From: G963667855 sp963667855
Lineage (GTDB): Bacteria; Planctomycetota; Phycisphaerae; UBA1845
Length of the DNA: 64,000 nucleotides
Assembly (NCBI GenBank): GCA_963667855.2
Contig: CAXXKI010000004.1
Location: 558,001 to 622,000, forward strand
Direction of reading: 5' to 3'
Shown here: one piece after another, positions 1 through 9,236 of the stretch
How positions within the stretch are numbered: position 1 is the stretch's first letter
Layout: each line of letters starts with the position of its first letter
Position numbers and translations under genes: made by a program
Notes under the pieces: generated by a model
Databases searched by the model: none
What the model was told of the DNA's origin: nothing
The model's input: the letters and a program-made list of their open reading frames with translations, nothing else

Positions 1-1038
1 GAGCAGTAATTCCTCTTTCCGCGTACCGGATTGGGCCAGTTCGATCGCCGGCCAGATTCTGCGGTTTGCCAGGTTTCGCGAAAGCATGATTTCCATGTTT
101 CCCGTTCCCTTGAACTCGTTAAAAATGACCTCGTCCATACGGCTTCCGGTGTCGATCAAAGCCGAGGCGATTATGGTCAGCGATCCGCCTTTTTCGATAT
201 TACGGGCCGCCCCGAAAATCGCTTTCGGTTCGAGCAGGGCAGATACATCCAGTCCACCTGACATGATTCGGCCTCTGCCCCTTACCGCCACGTTGAATGC
301 GCGGCCTAACCTGGTCAGAGAGTCGAGGAGGATTACCACGTTTTCACCTGTTTCCACATGCCGCTTGGCTTTTCGGATCATGAGCCGGGCGATGCGTACG
401 TGGCTGGCGACGTTTTCGTCGTTGCTGCTGGCGATTACCTCTCCGTTGACGTTACGCCGCATGTCGGTTACTTCCTCCGGACGTTCATCGATTAACAAAA
501 CCATCATATAAACATCCGGATGATTGGTGGCTATGCCATGAGCCATCTGCTGAAGCATGACGGTTTTGCCTGTTCGCGGCGGTGCTACTATCAGACCGCG
601 CTGCCCCAATCCGATAGGCGTCATCAAATCTATAACCCGCATCGATGTCGGACCGCCTTTGGTTTCAAAGCGGACCGGTACCTGCGGATCGATGGCAGTC
701 AACTCGTCAAACGGTTTGAGTTCCGAAAATTCTCCAGGAGTCAAACCATTGATCGACAGTACTTCAACCAAATGGATGCCGCTGCTATTCGGTTTTGAAT
801 TGTTGGGTCTGTGACCGTTTCTCTTCTGGTATTTTCCGTTACCGTTATTCGCCGGGGAAGGGCTGCTGATCGCTGTGCCTGTCAGGGTTTCGCCACCCCG
901 CAGTCGCAGAGCTGCGACGATTTTTTCAGGGACGAATACGTCTTTAGGATCTATGCGGTAGTTGGCTTCCGCTGAGCGGAGATGCCCGCCTCTGTGTTGT
1001 CCCGCCGGTTCAAACGTTCCACTGACTGTTTCTGCCAT
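1..1038 (-). CDS. rho: Transcription termination factor Rho (C-terminus cut by window edge)
   Basis: This is a hexameric RNA helicase that releases RNA polymerase from untranslated transcripts. The minus strand reads open for 346 codons from the ATG at 1036-1038 to the window edge. An in-frame TGA lies 39 bases before this ATG, so it is the only reasonable start. The RNA-binding cold-shock-type domain covers about residues 20-110 (DVFVPEKI, then VLSINGL) and contains a low-complexity Asn/Gly/Lys stretch at about 60-86. Walker A is APPRTGKT at 152-159, Walker B VVILLD at about 234-239, and the Q-loop region RGRGRIMSGGLD at about 253-264. The window cuts it just after SGTRKEELL, which by comparison with E. 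coli Rho leaves roughly 50 residues missing. The helical Rho_N domain found before the cold-shock domain in many Rho proteins is not evident. Identification is firm. Confidence 0.96.
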   Translation of the reverse strand, partial: MAETVSGTFEPAGQHRGGHLRSAEANYRIDPKDVFVPEKIVAALRLRGGETLTGTAISSPSPANNGNGKYQKRNGHRPNNSKPNSSGIHLVEVLSINGLTPGEFSELKPFDELTAIDPQVPVRFETKGGPTSMRVIDLMTPIGLGQRGLIVAPPRTGKTVMLQQMAHGIATNHPDVYMMVLLIDERPEEVTDMRRNVNGEVIASSNDENVASHVRIARLMIRKAKRHVETGENVVILLDSLTRLGRAFNVAVRGRGRIMSGGLDVSALLEPKAIFGAARNIEKGGSLTIIASALIDTGSRMDEVIFNEFKGTGNMEIMLSRNLANRRIWPAIELAQSGTRKEELLL

Positions 1039-1423
1039 ATTTGTTTTCTCGCCAATTTGTTCGTGTAATTGCCGTCACAATCTTTTAATAAGGCAATTCA
1101 GATAGTTCATAATAGACGAATGCCGGTCGTACATGTGTATATGTTCAATGCCTTCTACCTGACAGGCAAGAACTCGACAACATGTCCCGTTACGCCAAGT
1201 GGGATATCACAACCGCGAATGCGAGGCGGACTTTGATTCGCCACGCTAAATCCTATCGCCCTGAATGTGATGGAATACTGGTGTACCCCCGGATGAGCCT
1301 TGGGGCCGCACTCTTAACCTCTAGACTACGGGACCGGGCCAAGTAAATCAACCCCAAAAAAAGGTTTCTAAACCCTTTACTGGATCAAAACTTATCCGTC
1401 TTTGGGGGGCTTATTGAGTTTGA
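1039..1423. other. Intergenic region upstream of rho with a tRNA-like remnant
   Basis: This 385-base stretch separates rho from the TPR gene, both on the minus strand, so it should carry the rho promoter and leader. I see no gene. On the minus strand, about 1341 down to 1275, there is a tRNA-like 5' half: GGTCCCG, then TA, then GTCTAGAGGTTAAGA, which resembles the acceptor and D arm of a tRNA-Glu. No anticodon arm or matching 3' acceptor strand follows, so it is at best a degenerate fragment. The resemblance was judged by eye only. Confidence 0.35.
1356..1374 (-). terminator. Possible weak terminator after the TPR membrane gene
   Basis: On the minus strand, shortly after the TPR gene stop at 1424, a short GGTT/AACC stem with a 4-base loop (1363-1374) is followed by seven T (1356-1362). 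The U-tract is convincing but the stem is only 4-5 bp, so termination here is uncertain. Confidence 0.3.
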
Positions 1424-3484
1424 TTATCGGGTTCCCCGTCTCAGGCTTTTTAACGCGTTAATCGCCGGCCGATTGTCTGGATCGATTTCCAGTATTTTTT
1501 CAAAGTAACCTGCCCCTTCCTGTGCGCGATTCTGAGCTATGCTGATTCGCCCAAGCCGGTCCAGAGCATTGATGACCCCGCGACCTCGCGGATTCAGTTT
1601 CATTTCCAAAGCAAGTGCCTTTTCGTAATGCTCGCGGGCGGCCGGATAGTCTCGCTTGTCCATGTAGATCGTTCCCAGTCCCCGATGGTACTTGGGTTGT
1701 CCCGCTTTGAGCTGGATACATTTCTGCAGTTCCGATATCGCCCGGTCGATCTGGCCAGCTTCCTTCAACTCTGATGCAAGCGCGAAATGAAGGTCCGGAT
1801 GTTCCGGTTCCAGCCTGACCGCTTTTTTCATTATCTCGATTACTTCTCCTCGCCGAGCAGGATCCTGGCGAAGAGCTACCGCCAGGTTGTTCAACAGAAT
1901 CGAATCATTGGGATTAACCGCGATAGCCGCTTCATAATGTTCTATGGCTTTATCTATGTTGCCCGCCTGTCGTTCAATCAGTCCCAGGTTGGTTCTTGCC
2001 ATCACACATTCCGGATCTATCTTGACTGCATGGGTCCACAAAGATCTGGAATTATGCCATATTCCAGCTTGTCGCCAGGTTAATACCGAAAAAACGCCGC
2101 AGATCGAAATCGCCCCTGCCAGAGATATGGCAATCGCCTTGCTTATTCCTCGCTCTCGGCTTTTATTGCGAAAAACCCAGAGTAAGCCCGCACCCCCCAG
2201 GATTGCCCAGGTCAGGCAGGCGACATACGAATACCTGTCAGCGACCAACTGCGGACCACTTTGAGCTAATCCCAATACCGGGCTCAGTATACCCGCGTAA
2301 CATACGGCCAGTACGACTCCGCCGGACCAGCGCTTGCGACCAAGAACAATGCCGATCGCCGCGACTATAACCACTAATGCCGCAATTATGTAACGCAAAG
2401 CGAATGGGTTGTTGTCCACCGGTAACGGAACCAGCGGCGTCAGGCTTACCGGCAAAATCGTTTTTGCTGAGTAAAAAAACAATCCAAAAAAGTGTTGGCT
2501 CAACCGGTCGGCCGCAGTCCATTCCGTCCAGTTTTTCAGCGTGCCCAGTTGATCTCCCTGTGCCTGTTTCGCCCAGATCGCAAAAACGGCGGCAAGAATA
2601 ACGAACGGTATCTTGTCCACATACGCTTTGATTGATCTTTCACTAACCCAGCCGGCTTTCCCGCCTATTCGACGTAACGGATATACGTCCAGTACAAGCA
2701 TTACCGCCGGTAAGGTAATTCCCCATGCCTTGCTCAGCAGCGAAGCGAGAAGTAGTAGCCAGGCTCCACCATAATATACCGCTGTCTTTACCCGCCAGGT
2801 CGGTTGGATGGCGTACCTTATGTAACACAAAAGGGCCGGTAACAGAAATAGAGTTGATAAAACATCTCGCCGTTCCGTAATCCACGCCACCGTCTCCGTA
2901 CGTAAAGGATGGCAGGCGAATAGAATCGCAGCAGCAGTCGCCGCTATCGGAGTTGCGTAGTCTACCCGGTCTGTCGGAGGGGGAAGTACCAGCCTCAGGA
3001 TGAGACATGCCAGGAAATAAAAAGCGACGGCCACCCCCGCGTGAATAATCACGTTGGTCCGGTGGAATATGTGGGGGTCGAGTCCGGATACGTAACGAGC
3101 CTTTTCTTTTTCCGAGAGGCTCTCATACCCGTCCTTACTGAGTTTGTGGTCGATTGCGTACGAGAGCCAGGTAAACGGGTGGTAATGTCCCATCTTGCTC
3201 TGCGTGAACATCCACTTCAGGTTGGCCGAGGTGAAACCTCGAAAATGCGGGTTGTTAGTCACTACCTTGTCGTCGTCCCAGTTTACGAACTCCGCATCTA
3301 ACGCCGGTAAAAAGGTTACAAAGGCACAGAGTGCGACGAAAACGGGAAAAGCGATTCGAACGACGAAAGGTGGAGAAGGAGCCTTATCCAGGTGAGAAAC
3401 GTCAAGGAGGCTGGGCTTTGACGGGCATCCTGAGCTTGGTGATCGTTTACGGCTCTTCGCGACTTTTCGTTGGTTGCGGCTCAT
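1424..3484 (-). CDS. GT-C-type membrane protein with C-terminal TPR repeats (TMTC-like)
   Basis: This is a polytopic membrane protein of about 686 residues. After a basic N-terminus, a first hydrophobic segment (IAFPVFVALCAFVTFLPAL) leads into a loop with the acidic motif NWDDDKVV. Such an acidic loop-1 motif is typical of GT-C glycosyltransferases that use lipid-linked sugar donors. The next part (GHYHPFTWLSYAIDH, then a His-rich stretch before TM2) resembles bacterial TMTC-like proteins. About ten more hydrophobic segments follow to about residue 465. TPR units fill about 475-680 (for example CVMARTNLGLIERQAG and PKYHRGLGTIYMDKRDY). A TTG lies seven codons upstream, but the ATG at 3482-3484 fits better; neither has a strong ribosome site. 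The likely role is transfer of sugars to exported proteins or glycans. Substrate is unknown. It is divergent from the next membrane gene. Confidence 0.75.
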   Translation of the reverse strand: MSRNQRKVAKSRKRSPSSGCPSKPSLLDVSHLDKAPSPPFVVRIAFPVFVALCAFVTFLPALDAEFVNWDDDKVVTNNPHFRGFTSANLKWMFTQSKMGHYHPFTWLSYAIDHKLSKDGYESLSEKEKARYVSGLDPHIFHRTNVIIHAGVAVAFYFLACLILRLVLPPPTDRVDYATPIAATAAAILFACHPLRTETVAWITERRDVLSTLFLLPALLCYIRYAIQPTWRVKTAVYYGGAWLLLLASLLSKAWGITLPAVMLVLDVYPLRRIGGKAGWVSERSIKAYVDKIPFVILAAVFAIWAKQAQGDQLGTLKNWTEWTAADRLSQHFFGLFFYSAKTILPVSLTPLVPLPVDNNPFALRYIIAALVVIVAAIGIVLGRKRWSGGVVLAVCYAGILSPVLGLAQSGPQLVADRYSYVACLTWAILGGAGLLWVFRNKSRERGISKAIAISLAGAISICGVFSVLTWRQAGIWHNSRSLWTHAVKIDPECVMARTNLGLIERQAGNIDKAIEHYEAAIAVNPNDSILLNNLAVALRQDPARRGEVIEIMKKAVRLEPEHPDLHFALASELKEAGQIDRAISELQKCIQLKAGQPKYHRGLGTIYMDKRDYPAAREHYEKALALEMKLNPRGRGVINALDRLGRISIAQNRAQEGAGYFEKILEIDPDNRPAINALKSLRRGTR

Positions 3485-3725
3485 AATTATTAATTGATTG
3501 CCCAACTATCCCGGTTCGACGCCGTATCTGCCACATTAACCCCAGCATATCCGTATAGACTCCATAACGTTAACGGCAGAAACAGTTTTAGTCCATCAAA
3601 GATGGCTCAAACACCCTGAAACTCACCAGGACTGACACAACGCTTGTTAGAGGTTATTGTAGACAGGTTTCCAAGGCGTTAAGTTGAACGTATTGAGCTT
3701 ATGCGAACAGCATCCGGAGTCTCTC
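3485..3725. promoter_or_regulatory. Divergent promoter region between two membrane-protein genes
   Basis: The leftward TPR gene and the rightward large membrane gene start about 240 bases apart, so promoters for both should lie here. No convincing -35/-10 pair was picked out. The rightward gene has a clear ribosome site, CGGAG at about 3715-3719, placed about 7 bases before the ATG at 3726. This favours that ATG over the upstream TTG at 3684. Confidence 0.4.
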
Positions 3726-6410
3726 ATGCGTGATATGTTATTAAAAGTAGCCGCGTTACCTGTTGACGGTGATAAACCTATTCCTGTTTCCGCGTGGTTC
3801 AGGGCGTTTGGACCGCTATTGGCCCCGTTCTTGATCCTGGCGTGTGATTTGCGTTCGGAAATGTTCTGCGTTGCGGCCGTGTGGTGTGTCCTGATGATCC
3901 CCGGGTTGTTGGCGGCTAACCTGCTGTTTCCTGTTAACCATCCTCTGGGCAGGGGAGTATCCCGTCTGGGAGTGGCCTCTATTCTGGCGATGTTTCCGTT
4001 CGTAATACCCGCCTGGACCGCGTGTATGCTTCACTGGACGTTGTCCACCATGCTCGTGGTATACGTCATTCTCTACATAGCTAGTGTGGCTGGTTTGGCC
4101 CATTTCCTGGCACATCGACGTGGGGCAAGCGAGTACAAGAAGGAGTCCTGGCCTGCCTTTGAGCTTCACTTGGATTATCCCAGATGGGTCGCCATTGTGG
4201 TAATCGTAGCCGTGATTGTAATTATGGCTGGTGTGGTTCTCTCGTCTCCACCAATAGGAAAAGGGTGGTATGACCCTGCCAGTCGGCCCGGCTGGTGGTA
4301 TGGGTTGGCCATTGGCACCGCCGCTTCCGTTATCGGTGCTCTGGCGATTCTATTCGGAATCTCCAAAGGATCGAAACCTGCGGAAGTTTCACCTGCTTTA
4401 ACGGCGAATCCCCGCGATTCAAAACCGTTAATAAACAAGCAGGGTAAACGGAAACTCAAAGATAAGAAAAACTTGCGCAACCAGGCATTCGATTGGACGC
4501 CGTTTTGTGTCGCCCTGTTCTGGATAGCGGCCGGGTATCTGACTGTATATGCCATGAAAGTAAGTTATTCTGCCTGGTATCCTGATATGAATGCGGGAAC
4601 CCTGGTCTGGAATGTTGATGACGTCGCCTATGTTTCTGAAGCTGTGGACTATCGTTATGGGCACCCCATGGGATTGTACGAACCATCGCTCGGTAGCGAT
4701 GCTCGCTTGCGCCGAGCAGGCATGTCGCCGCTGACGGCTCCACTGGTTGCCACAATTGCCCGGATTACCGGAGTGTCCTGTGCCGCATTACATCATAGTG
4801 TTATGCCGCCATTGATGATATTGGTGGGCATGAGTTGTATGTCGGCCGCGCTGATGGTGGTTTTCAGGATGCACCGGTGGATCGTTCCCCTGGGAATGCT
4901 CATCGTGCTGATGATGATCTTCAAATCCTGGGACTACGCCCGATGCATGGTGGAGATGCTTGTATTCAGGGCTATGCAGACCAAGGCTCAACATCTACTC
5001 CTGATTTATCCACTGCAACTCGCCACTCTTCTCCTTGTTTTGCGCCGTGGCAATACCCGGCATTTGATCGCTGCGATTGTAGTTGCAGTTGTAGGCCATG
5101 GAATACACCCGTTCTCTTCGGTAATGGGCGTGGTCTGGTCTACCACTCTTGTTGGGGGGGCTTTAATAGGGCGTCGTGGTGCTTTTATCAAGATGCTTCT
5201 TTTGCTGGCAGTTTACCTCGGATTGGGCGGAGAATTCTACCTGTCGAACAAGTTGCTTGTGGATTCGGACGCGACAAGAATTAAGAGCGGTAGAAAAGCC
5301 GGTTCGCGGATTCAGTCGAGAGATATGATTCGTGTCGATACCCTGAAGTTCAGCCTGGGGCCTGAATTCCGACAGGATCTGGACAGCGGTGAGGTGTCCA
5401 GTGGATTATCCCGGGTGTTTAAGGATAATATGATTCCCTTGCCCACGAAAACACCTGTTGAATACGATGAGCAGGAGGATTGCTGGATAATAGGCAGGGA
5501 GAACGCGGGGTATCGTGTTCAAGCTGCCGACGACAAGCTCGATGTATACGAAATCGCTGGAAGCCCGATTATGCAGCACGATCCTTTCTGGGCCTTCGGA
5601 TGTAACACTCTCTTCCATATGGGATCACTGGCCGTGCCGCTGGTTCTGGCATTTGGCTGGAAGCGGCGGGAGATTTTGTGTGTCGGGTTACTTGGTGCTG
5701 CTGTACTCGTGGTGTGCAATAACCAGCAATTGGGGGATCTGCTCAATAAGATGCTGCCGGCCAGCATAATGTGGCGGGCCCGGTGGATGCTTCCCCAGTT
5801 GGTTAATGCCGCGGTTATTGGGGCTGTTTTGTATTGGGCTTTCTCCGTTCTGCTGCGAGGTAAGGATGGAAGCCTCGCTTCCGGAAAATCGTTTCTGGTG
5901 TCACTGCTTGTGGTCGCGGCTTTCTGCTCAATGCTCTACAACACGACGAGTCGCCGGCTGCAGATCGGCGATCCGCCGAAACAGTTGGATAAATTTACGG
6001 TTGGCTCTCATGGCATGGTTGAACTGCTCGGAGGGTGGGAAGCCGATCCTTACGTCTGGGGATCGTTCCTCGTCCACCATGAACTGCCCCAGTTGATGCC
6101 CAACGTAAAGCTGGTTTTTTCCCGGGCCAAGATCATGCGGGCGTCGGAGGAAAATCCGCAATATCGCCGGTTAGTAAACTATGTGTTTGAGGGATTCAAA
6201 GAAGGTACTGTTGAGCCTCGATATTTCAATGCCCTGCTGAATCTTTATCCTATTGACCATGTTGTCCTTGATTATGCTTTGCAGAGGGCGAAGAAGCCGG
6301 CCGAGATGCTCAAGGCACTGGGATGGACAAGGGTTGGCTATTCCAAACCGTACGAGGTCTGGCGGGCTCCCCATGTCGTCGCTGACGAAACCGCCAGACC
6401 GTCAAGTTGA
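3726..6410 (+). CDS. Large polytopic membrane protein, possible GT-C glycosyltransferase
   Basis: The protein has about 894 residues with roughly 15 or more hydrophobic segments. It was started at the ATG at 3726, which has CGGAG 7 bases upstream; a TTG 14 codons earlier has none. A charged Lys-rich cytoplasmic loop lies at about residues 230-260. It is followed by a membrane segment and then an exposed loop with NVDDVAYVSEAV, an acidic pair in the place where GT-C enzymes carry their catalytic Asp. A long extracytoplasmic segment near residues 530-630 precedes the last membrane cluster. The soluble C-terminus is about 140 residues. No named family was recognised. It is followed 20 bases later by a clear GT39/PMT-like gene, suggesting co-transcription and a shared role in cell-surface glycan or protein glycosylation. 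Confidence 0.6.
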   Translation: MRDMLLKVAALPVDGDKPIPVSAWFRAFGPLLAPFLILACDLRSEMFCVAAVWCVLMIPGLLAANLLFPVNHPLGRGVSRLGVASILAMFPFVIPAWTACMLHWTLSTMLVVYVILYIASVAGLAHFLAHRRGASEYKKESWPAFELHLDYPRWVAIVVIVAVIVIMAGVVLSSPPIGKGWYDPASRPGWWYGLAIGTAASVIGALAILFGISKGSKPAEVSPALTANPRDSKPLINKQGKRKLKDKKNLRNQAFDWTPFCVALFWIAAGYLTVYAMKVSYSAWYPDMNAGTLVWNVDDVAYVSEAVDYRYGHPMGLYEPSLGSDARLRRAGMSPLTAPLVATIARITGVSCAALHHSVMPPLMILVGMSCMSAALMVVFRMHRWIVPLGMLIVLMMIFKSWDYARCMVEMLVFRAMQTKAQHLLLIYPLQLATLLLVLRRGNTRHLIAAIVVAVVGHGIHPFSSVMGVVWSTTLVGGALIGRRGAFIKMLLLLAVYLGLGGEFYLSNKLLVDSDATRIKSGRKAGSRIQSRDMIRVDTLKFSLGPEFRQDLDSGEVSSGLSRVFKDNMIPLPTKTPVEYDEQEDCWIIGRENAGYRVQAADDKLDVYEIAGSPIMQHDPFWAFGCNTLFHMGSLAVPLVLAFGWKRREILCVGLLGAAVLVVCNNQQLGDLLNKMLPASIMWRARWMLPQLVNAAVIGAVLYWAFSVLLRGKDGSLASGKSFLVSLLVVAAFCSMLYNTTSRRLQIGDPPKQLDKFTVGSHGMVELLGGWEADPYVWGSFLVHHELPQLMPNVKLVFSRAKIMRASEENPQYRRLVNYVFEGFKEGTVEPRYFNALLNLYPIDHVVLDYALQRAKKPAEMLKALGWTRVGYSKPYEVWRAPHVVADETARPSS

Positions 6411-6430
6411 TTCGAGATTCCGGAAACGCA

Positions 6431-8548
6431 ATGAGCAAAAACAAGCGAGGCCAGAAGAAGAGACGTCATGACAAGGAAAAAACGCAATCGAATGGAGGTT
6501 CGATTGTTTTATGGCCGGTAGTGGCCGTAATTGTTTTGTGTGCTCTTCATTTCGTTCTCGCTATCACCAGCGTGGTGAATAAATCCAACACGTATGATGA
6601 AATTGCTCATCTGACCCGCGGTTACAGCTACCACATGACCGGCGATTTCCGCCTGGGGCCGCCTCATCCACCGCTGGCTCATATCTGGGCTTCCCTCCCC
6701 GGACGATCCATGGATGTGAAATTCCCCGATAAGCTCTTTGATACTGACGCGTGGCGAGAATCAGACGTCTGGCAGATAGGAAGGGTGTTCTTCTATTATA
6801 ATATGGGGAATGTACGTATCATAGACTCGCTTCTATGGCGTGGGCGAGTGATGATCGCTCTGTGGAGTACTGTCATCTGCCTCATCGTTTTCTTCTGGTC
6901 ACGCAGGCTTTTCGGCATGACCGGGGGATTGATCTCGCTGCTTCTTGTTGCTTTCAGTCCCACCATGCTTGCTCACGGGCGCCTGGTTACGACTGATTGT
7001 GGCGTGGCTCTATTTTTCCTCACCAGCCTTGCGGCCATATGGTGGCTCCTGCATCGCATATCCGTCTGGAGTATACTGGCTGGTGCCGCATCATTGGCTT
7101 GCCTCTTTCTCACCAAGATGTCGGCCGTGCTTATCATACCGGTTGGGATTATCCTGCTGATCCTGCGACTTATCGATGGCCGCCCGCTGCCGGTTTCCTG
7201 GAGAGGGCGACAGTGGCAGATTACCAGGCGGTACAAAGCCGCCGCATGTTTCATGGCGGTAATGGTGTTCTGGATCTTCACCGCCTGGCTGGGCGTGTGG
7301 GGGGCATACGGTTTCCGTTACCAGGCGATAGTCAACGGGCAGCCGGGAATCGATCGATTTTATTCCTCCAACGGTCTGCCGGAGGGAAAGGATATATGGG
7401 AACACCAGTTTCGCGGGCTCGATAAAGGGTTTGGAAAAAAGATCAACTGGTTGAGGGAATACCGTATATTCCCCGAAGCCTATATCTATAACGCCGCTTT
7501 TTCCGCTCAGACCGCAAGAGGGCGAAGCGCCTTTTTGAATGGCGAAACCAGTATCACGGGATTCGCTCAATTCTTTCCATACTGCTTTGCCGTCAAAACC
7601 CCGTTGCCTTTATTCGGTATGATTTTAGCTGCGGGAATAGTACCTGTTTACCTGAAGCGCTGCAAAAAAGAGGCGGGCGATACCGACGAAAACTCCAGCG
7701 GTTTCACCAGAGTTCTTAGTTGCCTGTACCGTGGTTCTCCGCTGTGGGTCTTTTTCCTGGCTTACTGGATCGTGTCGCTGAAGACCAACCTGAATATTGG
7801 CCATCGGCACATAATGCCGACCTACCCCGTTATGTTTATATTGTGCGGTGCGACTGCGCATCTCTGGAACGGAGGTTCACGGGGATTGCGGGCGGTTATC
7901 GCTGGTCTTTCCACATTATTCGTAATAGCTTCTATAAGTATTTATCCCAATTACCTGGCGTACTTCAACACTCTTGTTGGCGGTCCGGACAAAGCCTATC
8001 GCCACCTGGTGGATAGCTCGCTCGACTGGGGGCAGGATCTTCCCGGTCTGAAAAACTATCTGGATGAACAGGATAAAGAAAAACCCGGTCGTGAGGTATT
8101 TATATCCTACTTCGGCAGTGGGGGGGATAAAGCCATCACCCACTTTGGAATAAAGGCAACCCCCATCGTTCGTTGGCTTACCGAAGACGCCACCGGGGAT
8201 TATCGCTGTCGGCCTGGTATCTACGCCATAAGTGCGACCAATCTGCAACAGGTTTACAGCGATGTATACGGTGGAGGCGTCAATCACGTTTGGAGCGAAA
8301 ACCTCGAAACCGAATATAGAAAATACCAGCCAATAGTCGAGAAGTTCCAAGAGATGCCAGATTCCAGGGAAGAACGCAGTGAACTGGCTAATCGGAAATT
8401 CCGCAACGCATTCAACAGATATCAGAAACTGCAGTTCGCCCGCTTGTGTGAATACCTCAGAAGCCAGGAACCGGATCATGTAGTGAACCACACTATTTTA
8501 ATTTACGATCTCGACCAAAAGCAACTTAATGATGCATTAACCTATTGA
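6431..8548 (+). CDS. PMT/GT39-like membrane glycosyltransferase
   Basis: The protein has about 705 residues. The ATG at 6431 is preceded by CCGGA; an alternative TTG at 6407 overlaps the upstream stop. A Lys/Arg-rich head is followed by TM1 and then the loop motif YDEIAHLTRGYSY. Its Asp-Glu pair matches the catalytic acidic pair of the PMT_2/ArnT/GT39 superfamily, which transfers sugars from polyprenyl-phosphate donors on the outer face of the membrane. The PPHPPLAHIWASLP stretch and about ten further TM segments fit the family. The soluble C-terminal part carries SSLDWGQDLPGLKNYL, seen in bacterial relatives annotated as phospholipid carrier-dependent glycosyltransferases. It probably forms an operon with the membrane gene just upstream. 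Acceptor and donor are unknown. Confidence 0.8.
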   Translation: MSKNKRGQKKRRHDKEKTQSNGGSIVLWPVVAVIVLCALHFVLAITSVVNKSNTYDEIAHLTRGYSYHMTGDFRLGPPHPPLAHIWASLPGRSMDVKFPDKLFDTDAWRESDVWQIGRVFFYYNMGNVRIIDSLLWRGRVMIALWSTVICLIVFFWSRRLFGMTGGLISLLLVAFSPTMLAHGRLVTTDCGVALFFLTSLAAIWWLLHRISVWSILAGAASLACLFLTKMSAVLIIPVGIILLILRLIDGRPLPVSWRGRQWQITRRYKAAACFMAVMVFWIFTAWLGVWGAYGFRYQAIVNGQPGIDRFYSSNGLPEGKDIWEHQFRGLDKGFGKKINWLREYRIFPEAYIYNAAFSAQTARGRSAFLNGETSITGFAQFFPYCFAVKTPLPLFGMILAAGIVPVYLKRCKKEAGDTDENSSGFTRVLSCLYRGSPLWVFFLAYWIVSLKTNLNIGHRHIMPTYPVMFILCGATAHLWNGGSRGLRAVIAGLSTLFVIASISIYPNYLAYFNTLVGGPDKAYRHLVDSSLDWGQDLPGLKNYLDEQDKEKPGREVFISYFGSGGDKAITHFGIKATPIVRWLTEDATGDYRCRPGIYAISATNLQQVYSDVYGGGVNHVWSENLETEYRKYQPIVEKFQEMPDSREERSELANRKFRNAFNRYQKLQFARLCEYLRSQEPDHVVNHTILIYDLDQKQLNDALTY

Positions 8549-9236
8549 GAAAGCTTTAGTATTACGTCGTCCCTGTCTTGGGCTATTGATTCTCGCTGGC
8601 GGTTCAAAAGATACGTTTGCATGGTAAAGTGTACCGATCGAATCCTTACGAGCAGTGTGGTACCATTCAAACTATCATAACCAGGTTTTTCGTGCGTGCA
8701 TAAAACGTTCAAGGATGAACGGTTTTATATTTCCGCCTTTTGAGGTGGAGTGAATCGACGGAATTTCCCTGTTTAGGTTATGCTTAGATCGTTCTTGTCG
8801 CGTTTGGGGGAGTATAGTGGGAGCTATGCAACTGTCTTTACGCGAGCAATAACGGCCGAGAGGTATTTTTTGTTGTTCACCATATACTTGGCAAGTATAA
8901 TTGGATCAATAAGCGGGAGATTTTCAGGGCTACAGAGATTGGCTTATCTGAGTTGACATTACTGGTTTTTGGGGTTGGCTGGTAACCTGGTCAGAGCGTG
9001 TGCGATTAGGTTTTAACGCACGAGGCCTGATTGGCAGTCTTAATAATTACCTTGTTTCCTCGCGGGTCGGGAAATCGGGAAGCAAGTGGCGTCATGTTTG
9101 ATTGGCGGAATAGGGGGAGTTGAATCCCCGTGGCGGCAGTTCGTCGACCGCAAAGATTCTCGCCAAGTGTGCAGGTGCTAAGGTTTTCACTGCGCACTTT
9201 TCCATAGCAGTTACCTTAACGGGAGGAAAATACACG
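8549..9236. other. Gene-free stretch upstream of citrate synthase
   Basis: About 690 bases with no convincing coding sequence, RNA gene or repeat. A TTGACA hexamer at about 8953 lacks a -10 box at the usual spacing. The open frame extending 39 codons upstream of the citrate synthase ATG has no ribosome site and no similarity to the family, so I treat it as leader. The gltA promoter probably lies in this stretch. Confidence 0.5.

Noticed and set aside
86..814. Long open frames on the plus strand over rho
   Set aside because: They are out-of-frame shadows; the minus strand encodes rho with Walker motifs.
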